A stretch of 64,000 nucleotides of DNA, from contig OX359276.1 of the NCBI GenBank assembly GCA_947179155.2, positions 40,002,192 through 40,066,191 on the forward strand, read 5' to 3'. Of this stretch, positions 11,507-22,605 are shown piece after piece; the stretch's first letter is position 1, and the number at the start of each line of letters is the position of its first letter. The notes below the pieces were generated by a model. The model was given only the letters and a program-made list of their open reading frames with translations, had not been told where the DNA came from and did no database searches. The translations under genes were made by a program, and so were the position numbers. The DNA comes from Hedera helix (taxonomy: Eukaryota; Streptophyta; Magnoliopsida; Apiales; Araliaceae).

Positions 11507-14500
11507 CTAATTATCAAAAAGATGAGGATACTCCGCTCGAATAGACTCCTCCATCTCCCAAGTAGCTTCCCGTTCTGAATGGTTCCTCCACAAAACTTTA
11601 ACAAATGGAATTGTCTTTCTCCTCATAATCCGTTCTTGACGATCCAAAATCGCCTCGGCTTGCTCTTCACAAGTAAGATCACCCCGAATTTTATCGAACG
11701 GATATTGCACCACATGCAACGGATGATAATGATAACTTCTCAACACCGACCCATGGAACACATTATGCACATGAGCTAGCTGTGAAGGCAAAGCTAACCG
11801 ATATGCAACCTCACCAACTCTCTCCAAAATCTCGAATGGGCCAATATAACGCGGACTAAGTTTTCTTTTTAACCCAAATCGTCGAATACCCTTCCAAGGA
11901 GAAACTTTTAAAAATACATGCTCACCAGGTTCAAACTCTAACTTCTTTCTATGCTTATCAGCATAACTCTTCTGTCGTGATCGAGCCGACCGCAATTTCT
12001 CCTTAGCCACCGCTACCTTCTCCGCAGTAATTTGAACTAACTCAGGTCCTTCTATGGCCTTCTCACCAACCTCATCCTAACAAGTTGGTGCCCGACACTT
12101 TCTACCATACAACGCCTCAAACGGAGCCATTCCAATACTTGCTTGCCAGCTGTTATTATAAGCAAACTCAACTAGGCTCAAGTAATCATCCCAATTACCC
12201 GACCACTCAAGTGCACAAGACCTCAACATGTCCTCTAACGTCTGAATAGTCCGTTCAGATTGCCCATCAGTTTGTGGATGGAAAGAAGTACTGAAGTTGA
12301 GCCGAGTGCCCCAAGCTCGCTGAAACCCTTTCCAGAACCGTGAAGTGAACCGTGGGTCCCGATCTGAAACAATAGACACCGGAGTACCATGGAGTCTAAT
12401 AATTTCCTGCTGAAAGATTTGTGCTAACCTGTCCACCGAGTAACCTTCATGGATTGCTAAGAAGTGTGCCGATTTTGCCAACCAATCCACCACAACCCAA
12501 ATGACATCATTCTTCTTGAAAGTCTTTGGCAAACCAGTCACAAAATCCATTGTGATATCCTCCCACTTCCAAACTGGAATGTCTAATTGTTGCAGCAGTC
12601 CACTAGTTCGTTGATGTTCTATCTTCACTTGTTGACAAATGAGGCACTTCCCAACATATTCGGCCACATCTCGCTTCATCCCATTCCACCAAAATTTTTT
12701 CTTTAAATCCCTGTACATCTTCGAAGAACCCGGATGAATAGAAAATGGTGAACTATGAGCTTCAGCCAATACTGCTTCTCGAATAGTTGAATCTAACGGC
12801 ACACATAACCGTTTGTCCAACCAAATCACACCATAATCATCAATACGGAACTCAGTTTCTTTGCCCTCCTCCAAGTTATGCGTCATTGCCTACAACTCTC
12901 CATCTTCTTTCTGAGCTTCTTTAACCCGTAAGATAAGAGAGGGCTCCACTCTCATACCTGCTAAATGTTCATCCGAACCTTGAACATAAAACTTTAACTT
13001 TAGTCGCTCCATATCCGCAATAAGTTGACGTTGTGTAATAAGGGCTGCTACACTCCCTGAACTCTTTCGGCTAAGAGTATTTGCAACCACATTCGCTTTT
13101 TTCGGGTGATACTGAATTCTCGCATCATAATCTTTTAGAAGCTCCAACCAACGCCTTTGCCTCATGTTGAGCTCCTTCTGAGTGAAAATGTATTTAAGAC
13201 TTTTGTGATCGATGAAGATATCACAAGTCTCTCCATACAAATAGTGCCTCCAAATTTTTAAGGCAAAAATTACTGCTGCCAACTCCAAATCATGAGTGGG
13301 GTAGTTCACTTCGTAAGGTTTAAGTTGCCTAGAAGCATAAGTAATCACCTTACCATGCTGCATCAAAACACACCCCAAGCCCTTTTTAGAAGCATCACTA
13401 AAAATTTGGTAACCTCCCGTGCCCGATGGTAATGTAAGTATTGGAGCTGTCACAAGTCGTTTCTTCAATTCTTCAAAGCTCTTCTCACGCAACACAAACT
13501 TCGTGCCCTTTCTCATCAACTGAGTCAATGGCAAGGCAAGCAAGGAAAATCCTTCCACAAATTGCCTATAGTACCCTGCCAAACCTAAGAAACTCCTAAC
13601 CTCCGTCACCGTAGTAGGTCTCGGCCATTTAGTGACAGCCTCAACCTTCGCATGATCCACCTTAATGCCTTCAACAGACACAACGTGACCCAAGAATGCA
13701 ACCTGCTCCAACCAAAACTCGCATTTGGAGAATTTAGCATATAACTTCTCTTTCTGCAAAATTCTCAAAACTGTGCGAAGATGCTCCTCATGCTCTTCCC
13801 TAGACTTGGAGTAAACCAAAATGTCATCAATAAAGACAATGACAAATTGGTCTAAGTACTCCCTGAACACCCGATTCATTAAATCCATAAACACTGCCGG
13901 AGCATTTGTCAACCCGAATGGCATCACTAGAAACTCGTAATGCCCATAGCGAGTGCGAAAAGTTGTCTTAGAGATATCCTCATCCCTTACCCTTAGCTGA
14001 TGATAACCCGATCTCAGGTCTATCTTTGAAAAATATTTCACCCCCTGAAGTTGGTCAAACAAGTCATCAATTCTCGGTAATGGATACCGATTCCTGATTA
14101 TAATCTTGTTCAACTCCCTATAATCTATGCATAACCTCATAGACCCATCTTTCTTCTTTACAAACAAAACTGGAGCACCCCACGGCGAAACACTTGGCCG
14201 AATCACACCACGATCTAACAATTCTTATAACTGCTCTTTTAACTCATGTAACTCCAACGGTGCCATTCTATACGGCGCTTTAGAGATAGGCTCCGCACCA
14301 GGAATAAGTTCAATAGTGAACTCAACTTCCCGCTGCGGTGGCAACCCAAACAATCCCTCAGGAAACACATCGGGAAAATCACTAACAATTGGAACATCTT
14401 CAATACGAGACTCACCTATAGCGGTATTCTTCACAAATGTGAAATACCCCTCACAACCCTTTGCCACTAACTTCCCAGCTTTCAAAGCTGAAATCAAGTT

Positions 14501-14989
14501 CACCACCTTACTTGGTCGTGAACCCTGAAATACGAACTCTTGAGACTTCACATCTCCAAATATAACCTTCCTCGCCTGACAATCGATATTAGCCTAGTGC
14601 TTATCCAACCAGTCCATCCCAAGAATAATATTGAAATCATGCATACCCATCGGAAGAAGATTAGCCCTACGAATCTTATCTCTAAAACTAATTGGACACT
14701 CTCGATAAAAATCAGAAATGACAACAGAAGTCCCCATCGGGGTAACAATAGACATAACATAATCTAAGGACTGAGATGGCACGCCAAGGTGCCTAACAAA
14801 AGATTGAGCAACAATAGAATGAGTAGAACCAGTATCAAATAAAACAGAAGCCTCGCGACTACCAACTAAAAGAGTGCCAGAAATAGTATCTGACGCACCT
14901 GCCGCCTGATTACATGTCAATGCAAACACCCGACCAGCCTGACGCTGACCTCCATTACCACCGCCTCCACCGTTACCACGTGGCCCGGT
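11507..14989 (-). pseudogene. gypsy pol: protease, reverse transcriptase, RNase H, integrase, chromodomain-like tail (broken)
   Basis: All domains lie in one minus-strand frame. The protease DTGS motif is near 14829. The RT has YPLPRIDDL and FIDDIL, the latter near 13830. RNase H has FSDASKKGLG and TDHKSLKY-like IDHKSLKY. The integrase has an HHCC finger followed by D..DPRFTSRFW..E, with HPQTDGQSERT intact. The C-terminal VKVLWRNHSEREATWE segment resembles the chromodomain-like tail of Tekay/Del elements. The frame is interrupted by single stop codons at about 14591-14593, 14222-14224, 12887-12889 and 12074-12076, with clear homology resuming immediately after each. No frameshift is seen in this part. 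Confidence 0.92.
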
Positions 14990-16199
14990 ACAATATCTAG
15001 CAATGTGACCCATTTGTCCACACAAGAAGCATACACCAGTAACTCTATGACAATGTCTTCCCGGATGATTTGCCCCACAGATAGCGCAAGGAGTAATAGG
15101 GATAAGATTAGGGTTGCCCCCACCAACTGGCCCTGGGTAACGACCTTGATTCTGCCCCTGCTGACGATTCTGCCACTGTTGGCGATTCTGACCGTGCTGA
15201 GGTAGCTGAAGCTGGCGATTCTGGCCTTACTGAGACAACGGTTGATAACCCCTATTCTGATTCTGGCCACGCCATTGCCCCTGCTGACCACCACGGTTTC
15301 TGTTGACTCGAAACTTGACCCTGTTGGTCATCTCTGTCCCTCTTTCGACTCCCTTCCGATTTAGAAGACCGAAAGTCCTGTCGCTCCATCTCAATATTCT
15401 TGGCTGCATTAGCCACTGCCGATACATCTTCAAACTTAGTGTTTATGAGATGTTGACGATACTTGTAATGAATTCTCTACTTAAATTTCGCTGCTTGTTC
15501 TGTTGCAGTCCCTGCTGAAGTTCCCTCAAATCCTGTCAACCTGGTGAACCTTGTCATGAAGTCGGTGATGGACTCGTCATCCTTTTGTTGAATAGACAGA
15601 AACTCTCTACCATATGCCTCTTTATCAGCAGTTGAGAAATACTGCTGATAAAAGACATCACAAAATTCTGCCCATGTAAGTGCCTCGACGAATCTGTCAC
15701 CATTTGTTACTTTTATAACTTTCCACCATCTCTGCGCATCCTCATCTAATTTGTAAGCAGCCAATAACACTCTTTGGTTATCCGAGCACCCCAACACATC
15801 AAAGATCTTCTCTAGATGGGCAATCCAATTCGCTGCTTCGATTGGAGTTGGAGCTGAACTGAATGAATGTGGTCTCTATTTCTGAAACCTTTCTAACCAT
15901 ACATATGTTGGCACCATAAACTGGTCAATACCATTTACATTTCCTTCCTCTTCATTTGCCTGTGGACCACCATTTCCCGGGTTTCCTTGATCGAAATTTT
16001 CTGGCGGTTGTTGCTGCATCTGTATCGCCTGAACGACTTGTGCCACTGACTGCGATAAAGCCTGATTAACTGCTTGATTTACCAAGGCTGCCATATCCAG
16101 ATTATTAGGTTGCACATCAGGTTGCTCATTGGGTTGGGCCTCGCCTCTTCCTCTACTATTACCTCGCCTTACAGCACATCTAACAGATCTACGAGCCAT
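14990..16199 (-). pseudogene. gypsy gag (broken)
   Basis: Starts at an ATG at 16199. The N-terminal part is rich in Gln and Asn. A capsid-like region follows (motifs EDAQRWWKV and FYQQYF), then a Gln/Arg/Gly linker. Two zinc knuckles end it: a CX2CX3HX4C form and CX2CX4HX4C (CFLCGQMGHIARYC). The first part is in one frame, with stops after codon 108 (about 15873-15875) and at about 15474-15476. The reading frame then shifts between about 15400 and 15310. A further stop at about 15224-15226 precedes the zinc knuckles. From there the frame is continuous with pol. Confidence 0.85.
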
Positions 16200-16358
16200 C
16201 TAAGAACAACGGATGGAAGAAAATAGATTCGAGGCAATTTCGAAAATAAACTAATATTATAGCTTAATAGAATATCAAACCGAATAAAACCTAACCCAGA
16301 AATCTACCCATAACTCACAGGTCGAACCTAAATAGGTTTTCTACAAGAAAGAACCTTA

Positions 16359-16370
16359 GCTCTGATACCA
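16359..16370 (-). other. primer binding site (initiator Met-tRNA) of gypsy element 1
   Basis: Reads TGGTATCAGAGC on the minus strand, four bases inside the 5' LTR end. This is complementary to the 3' end of plant initiator methionine tRNA. Confidence 0.9.
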
Positions 16371-16374
16371 ACTC

Positions 16375-18220
16375 TGTAACACTCTCTTCCCGAACTGGAA
16401 AGAGAGGTTATGCACATAATATAACAAAACTAATAAACTGATATCCAAAACTTGAATATGAAACCGAATAGTCTGAATAGATAATTGCCAACTGGCTAAA
16501 ACACGGTCTGAGTATTACTACAATACTTAAAAACCAAAATATCAAGTCCTACACAAAATATCTAAACTATTTACATAAAGGAAGCTCTCTTCACACTTAC
16601 TCTTACTCCCCCTGATTACCTGCCGGAAGAAAAACATAGTATGAGCCAAATGCCCAGTACGGATATAGAGTGCAAGAAAATAAGAACTAAAATGAATAAC
16701 AAAACTAACTGAACTGAACTATAACATAATAGGCTGAATCAAATGGCTGGGGTTATTTCATACCGAGCTCAGAATAGAACAAAAATATACCTTGTCACAA
16801 AGACAAGTCAAAATACTGCCACACATGCAGGCACACATTAGACTGCAGATCCAAATGTATGCAAAATCGGAAGGTGTGTTCGACACAAACAACACCAAAC
16901 CTCATAACAGAAAACTAGGGTCGACCCATACGCCTCCCATAACAAAACACCAATTGGCCAACTCCCATCGAAGCACACAAAATGGAGACGTCGTGGACTA
17001 ATCACACTGCCATGGAAGTGTCATGCCTCGGTGTCAAGAGGACATGTCTGTGGTACCCCCACAGGTGGTTATAGCTCAGATATACCATACGGTACATTCT
17101 AATAAAAATATCATGTCACAATATATGCGACACAATACAAATAAAAGGAGTTCTAATCCGCACATGCTAAACCGAAACGAATCAACACAAAGTCCTCAAA
17201 ATATATATTAGCATGTTCTACAGAATCATAATAAATACCATGACTTAGTTGGTGAAAAGAGGGATGGTGTCCATGTACCAAAAAAAATAAAACAAGCAAC
17301 AATTAATTAAATAAATGAAAACTAAATTAAAATAAAACAAAAATCAATTTTCTCTCTCATCTCCCAACATGATGGTCGGCTGATGGCTTTATTTTTGTCC
17401 CAATTTTATTGTCACAAGCTTACTTTTTAAATAAATAATAGTTTAATTAAGTATTTTTCAAGTGAGTCAATCATTGGGCTTTAATTTAAAATACCAATTG
17501 GGCTTCTATTAAATTGTTTGGGCTACTAAATTGTCAAATTTTATTATTCTCCACTTGGGCTACTAATTGACCCATGTTGGGCTAATTTAATAATTTACAC
17601 ATTAATTATTCAATCCATGATTAAATAAATAATTAGATTGAATAAATAATTAAATATTCTAACCCATAAGTATTAAATTACTAAATGGACTAATAAATAT
17701 TATTATTAATATTTCACATTATTTACATTAATTAATATGACATGCTCTCTATGTCCAAAGAGTACAAGTTATGAATTTTCGAATATCTAAAAACAAACAA
17801 TTCTATCATAAACATTTGACTATAAATAATATATTAAAATAATATCTGAATTCTAATCGAGAGACAAAACGAATAAACTTAAAAGTAAAGAAATATCGCT
17901 GAAGGAGTACGGAATCCGTACCTGAATTAAGCAATGAAATATCTGAAATTATAATCCAAAACGACTCGTTAAATTTCCCCCGTCGGAACTAATTAAACAA
18001 AATTAAAGAATAAATAAATAATTAATTAATTGATTAAGTTTTACACATTTTCTTTCTCTTAAGCGAATTTCTCCTTTCGTTCTTAACAAAATTTTACCTA
18101 AAGTTATACATATTTTAATCATATATAATATTTTAATAATTAACCACCTTCTTGTTCTAAAATAAATTTAAATATATTTACAAAAATATTCTTTCTATTT
18201 TTAATTATGTTACAAATAAA

Positions 18221-18286
<66 letters not shown>

Positions 18287-18758
18287 GTCAAAACTCTAAA
18301 GTTACAAAATAATAATTTAATATCCCAAAATGCTAATTACTAACAAAGATATATACCCAAAATATATTCACTAACAAACTAAATAACATACAAAAGTTAA
18401 AGCTATAAAATTAAGACTAATACAGAAAATTAAATAATTACATAAAGAAAGAAAAAGAGACATACCCGAATTTAAGAAGAGATCCACCGTCTCCAAAGAA
18501 AACCAACAAAAATTTGGGCTTATATCAATACCCAAAATTCAAAGAAGGAAAAATAAAATATTTAACTATGGAGATTCTTACTTAAAAGTCCCAAACACAA
18601 TAAGGTCATTTTTCACAATGGGAGATTCTTATTGTTTAGGTGATTAAAACTAAAGGGGTAGTCCCCTATATATAGGCTAAGGAAAGGTCAATGACTTAGA
18701 AATTAAGTGATGTGGGACTTCTCCAAAAAAAAAAAAAAAAAAAAAACCAGGTATTACA
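16375..18758 (-). repeat. 5' LTR of gypsy element 1, with internal insertion
   Basis: A 2,384-bp copy of the LTR at 9552-11449, longer by about 486 bp because of an insertion at 17245-17741. It includes an ATT microsatellite (18220-18286) and a poly-A run near 18725-18745. Confidence 0.92.
17245..17741. mobile_element. 0.5-kb insertion in the 5' LTR, class unknown
   Basis: This block is absent from the partner LTR, where the corresponding junction is near 10426. ATGAC occurs immediately before the block (17240-17244) and again at its end (17737-17741), which suggests a 5-bp target duplication. The interior has recurring TTGGGCT words, is AT-rich and has no long ORF. No convincing terminal inverted repeat was found, so it could be a short nonautonomous element or a fragment. 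Confidence 0.6.
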
Positions 18759-19882
18759 CTCTTGCTGAAGTACTCTTACAAGGAACTGAACAATTAGTGT
18801 TTTTCTTTCCTTTTCTTTTTTGGAACTAAATACTCCCTCTAGGAAAAACGAACAAATAATAATAATAATAATAATGAAAAGAAAAATAAGACTCTTTGTA
18901 CATCAATGACTATGGAACCATGCATCCTATTACTAAGATGCAAATATCGCTTGGGGATTTGCACTTTTATATTTTTAAAACTATGTAAATTATATATTTA
19001 TCAAATGGGATCGTAGAAAAAAAATGACGGCAAAAGAAAAATTACATATAAAAGCTATATATGCATGTCGTTGGTTGTACCAAAAATAACAATTTTGTCA
19101 ACTGTTGGGCAAGCAGCTAGGATTTTGATTGTTAAATTAAGCAAAAACTAATTAGAACAGTATATGTCCCTCTGGTTGGTGAACAGAAGCCATCTGAGGA
19201 AACCACATACTGATCATGAGGATTTTGTAATCAGGGAAAGGAAAGGAAAATTATTTTAATCTTGCCTTTTCTTCTTGTTCCTAATAATATTAAATGACTA
19301 TGTAAAAATTATGTGTCATAATTATAAATAGTATTTATTTTAAATTATATTTTATAGTTATAAAAATAAAAAATAAAATACTAAAATAGCCCGTAGGAGG
19401 CACAAATTTTAATTTTTCAACTCACAAAAAATTAAATCATTTTGACCCGATCCTCCAATAGCCCAACCAATTTGGGCCGACCGGGCCAGTTTGCCACCTC
19501 TACTTTCTGATTTGCCATATTTTAAACCAACCCTCAAAATGTGGTGGCGTCAAATATCAAGCTATTAAATGTACTTTTGTTTTTTCATTTAAATTTATTG
19601 CCAAATGTTTGTTACACTTCCGACAGAATCTTTCTTGTCCTACTATGTGCTTGTTTGTCTTTGGAAGGTTTGTTGTGCTTAGAGATTTCAAATATATTAA
19701 ATACAGTTGAGAATTTTTTTTATTTATAAATAATTTTTTTTAAATATAATTTATTTAATTCATAATTATTACGTTTGTGGTTCAAATATAACATTTCAAA
19801 AATAGTACAATAGTCAAACATACCCTATAAGTTTAACCAAAATGTTATAATTAAAGGCATTAATAATAGTAGTTTAAATTAT

Positions 19883-19886
<4 letters not shown>

Positions 19887-19956
<70 letters not shown>
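19887..19956. repeat. (AT)n microsatellite, about 35 units
   Basis: An uninterrupted AT run of about 70 bp in intergenic DNA. Confidence 0.95.
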
Positions 19957-19958
<2 letters not shown>

Positions 19959-20059
19959 AAGTATCTCACATATTTCAATGTAAAATTGGGTGGATATTAC
20001 GGTTTTGCTAAAAGTGTGATTGGGAGGAGCTTTTTATTGTGCTTATTCAATGTAATAAT

Positions 20060-20305
20060 ACTTCGTCCATTTTAAAATATTAAATCATTATTGATGTTTT
20101 AAAATAAAGACATTTTCAAATTCAAAATTAATATAGATTTTTTAATTTTAGTCAATACAATAATAAATATTATAAATTATCTTAAAAATATTACTTATTA
20201 TAAGATTTATTTTTTTATAATATAAAATAAATTAATTCAATTTTGAATTTGAAAATATATTAAATTATTTAAAAAAAATACTCAATAATAATCAACGAAG
20301 GGAAT
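20060..20305. repeat. Stowaway-like / foldback MITE, degraded
   Basis: The ends ACTTCGTCCATTTTA and CAACGAAGGGAATA resemble the CTCCCTCCGT-type termini of plant Stowaway elements. The interior arms (TTTTCAAATTCAAAATTAAT near 20112 and its inverse near 20235) form a long AT-rich hairpin. No ORF. It shares arm sequence with the repeats at 1-215 and around 34275-36620. Confidence 0.45.
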
Positions 20306-20714
20306 ATTATCTGTGACCATTCTTTTTATGAGCAATTGCTGAAAAGCGTCTTCATCATCTGAGAATGAGATAAGAAGATTATATATTCCAATTCTCTGGA
20401 ACCACTGGTTTATGGACTGTTTATGAACAGGTTTACCAATTAAGATTTGGAAAGGCAAATTGTGGTAGAGTTGGTTTGGTGGAGTTGTTGGTGATGACGA
20501 GTCTTGCTAAATATTTTTCACAGTCTTGTTCGTTACCCCGTTGATGCGATTTGCATCAAATGTATAGTTTTTTGCGAATATAAAAAAAGAAAGGCCAAAT
20601 GTGGAAGATAAATCCATTTAATATTTATATTTTGATAATGTTTCTTATTTCTTTTTATTTTTCTTATCAAATAAGTTTAAGCCTTAATAACATCTGCTAC
20701 CAAGTCCAAGTTTG

Positions 20715-20745
<31 letters not shown>

Positions 20746-20850
20746 TTGGTAGTGATGGAGATATATACAGTGCATATATATATGCAAGGCACCATGGCAA
20801 ACGACCAACTACGTACCCTGGCACAATCCAATGAAGAACGTCATATATCA

Positions 20851-21333
20851 TGTTGGATCTTGGATATTTAAATGGGGCGCTCATAGAGGGTCCGACCCAT
20901 TTGATTGTTAGTCAGATGGCTATTGAGACTCAGTCTTTAACGTTATAATTATAACGTTATAATTATAACGTTAAGTTGACTGAGTGGTTGGAGGTTTTAT
21001 AGGGAGTGGGTTAAACCACTACGCTTATAAAACTCACGACCTCAGTTCATCTGAGATTATCCCATCATCAATGATCAATATACTGGATATTGATTAAGCC
21101 ACACTTCTCCTAAAATAACAACTGAATTCCCAAATTTGTCACGGATCGTGAATTTGTTCTCCGTTCTCATTCTGTAGTTCGGAGACGACTGTTTGGGTTT
21201 GGGTTTGGCTTTGGTTTTTCAACCGTACGAGTTCTTCCGCACCAAAAGATCACGCTTCGAGGGTATGATTTTTGGTTCTCGTTATTGTATTTGTGTAAAC
21301 TTGTGATAACATACATATTATTAAAATCCTTCA
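20851..21333 (+). repeat. 5' LTR of copia element
   Basis: A 483-bp LTR starting TGTTGG and ending CTTCA. Near 20937-20975 it has a perfect palindrome AACGTTATAATTATAACGTT extended by one more 14-bp unit, which the 3' LTR lacks. Confidence 0.95.
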
Positions 21334-21334
21334 T

Positions 21335-21346
21335 TGGTATCAGAGC
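21335..21346 (+). other. primer binding site (initiator Met-tRNA) of copia element
   Basis: TGGTATCAGAGC one base after the 5' LTR, complementary to the 3' end of initiator methionine tRNA. Confidence 0.9.
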
Positions 21347-22605
21347 ATGGTTGTATGATCATATGTATGTACTGTTTACACAATATGCCATGAAAGCATG
21401 TATAAAAATCAAAACCGCATGCTTTAATTTGCCATAACTTTCTGGGTAATAATCCGTTTCATGTGATTTTGACATGTATGCGTAGAATATTTCATGGGCT
21501 TTCCGTAGATATATTATATGCATGATTTGGATAAGAAATGACCAAGTTATGGCCTCTGTAAGAATAATTCGCGATCTGATGGCTGGAGGTTGAAGATGAA
21601 GTGCAATAACCACTCTCAGTGGCTTGCACGTTCATTACAACACTATCGTGGAAGCTCCCAAAATTGTGGTTGAGCACACCATTGGACTCAGCTCATCCAG
21701 ACGATCACAACAGAAAACCCAACGTCGCGAACGGAGGTCGGGAAGGTGGCGCGTGTTTTACACGCGCTTAGTGCCGCCGCAGTTCCCACGCGCCCCGCGC
21801 AATGCGCGGACGCCCATCAGGATCTGGCGCGTGTCGTACACGCGCCTGACGGTTGACCCGCGCCCTGACCCGGTTCCGACCCGCGGTTCTTGACCGACCC
21901 ATTTCTTGACCCGCTCGGTTTATTTTATTTCAGAAAATGTTTTTATTAATTATTTTATATAAGAAAATGATTTATAAATACTAAATGAAATTAATAAATT
22001 CCGAAAATTTTACAGAAATTAATTATTTGCATATAATTGATGTTTCCACTGTTTGTTTTGGAAAATTAATATATTTGGATATTTTTGTTAATTTCCAACT
22101 TAATTGTGCAATGATTAATTAATTGTGATAATTAGAATAATTATCAGAAAAATCCCAGAAAATTACAGTAACCTTTTATGATGATAATACACTGTTAGAA
22201 ATTTTTGGGAAATTTTTTGATGTGTTTATAATATACTTGGTATATTAAATTGTGTAATATTGCTTATTATTTAATTCCTTTGTTAATATTTTGAAATATT
22301 AATTGTTTGATACATGGAATTAAATTGTTATGCTGTAATTGCACATGCACACATATTTCTAGTGGGAGTGATTTAGGTGGTAGTAATTTAAGTAAAATTA
22401 TTCCCTAAATTAAATGTCTTAAGCGCCGAAAAATTAAGTTTAAATAATTGGACATTTATATGAATTGTGATTCCTAAGCTTGGCGAAGTCTCCCTTTTAT
22501 ATTTATGTCCTAATTATTTTTATGTTAATTTGATTCGTGCGGCTAAGATATAATTATACTGTGGTGAACTATGAATATCTCTAATCAATTTTTTCCGAAA
22601 CAGAA
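21347..22605 (+). other. copia leader, noncoding
   Basis: A long untranslated leader between the primer site and gag. A GC-rich block at about 21720-21900 contains two copies of a GGCGCGTGT.TACACGCGC hairpin (near 21747 and 21827). The rest is AT-rich. No gene was recognised. Confidence 0.6.

Larger units (their letters stand above)
9552..18758 (-). mobile_element. Complete Ty3/gypsy LTR retrotransposon, Tekay/Del-like chromovirus (inactive)
   Basis: The element lies on the minus strand. Its 3' LTR is at 9552-11449 and its 5' LTR at 16375-18758. It is flanked by the 5-bp target duplication CTCTT (9547-9551 and 18759-18763). LTR ends read TGTAATACC and TGTTACA in element orientation. The primer binding site and polypurine tract sit exactly next to the LTRs. 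The order gag-PR-RT-RNaseH-integrase-chromodomain-like tail identifies a Ty3/gypsy chromovirus. Many in-frame stops and one frameshift show it cannot make its own polyprotein. Confidence 0.93.
18764..20845. other. intergenic between gypsy element 1 and the copia element
   Basis: AT-rich DNA with an AT microsatellite and one degraded MITE (listed separately). No gene or structured RNA could be supported. Confidence 0.5.

Noticed and set aside
16359..16370. tRNA-like TGGTATCAGAGC sites as tRNA genes
   Set aside because: They are 12-base primer binding sites next to LTRs (also at 21335 and 60723), with no cloverleaf around them.
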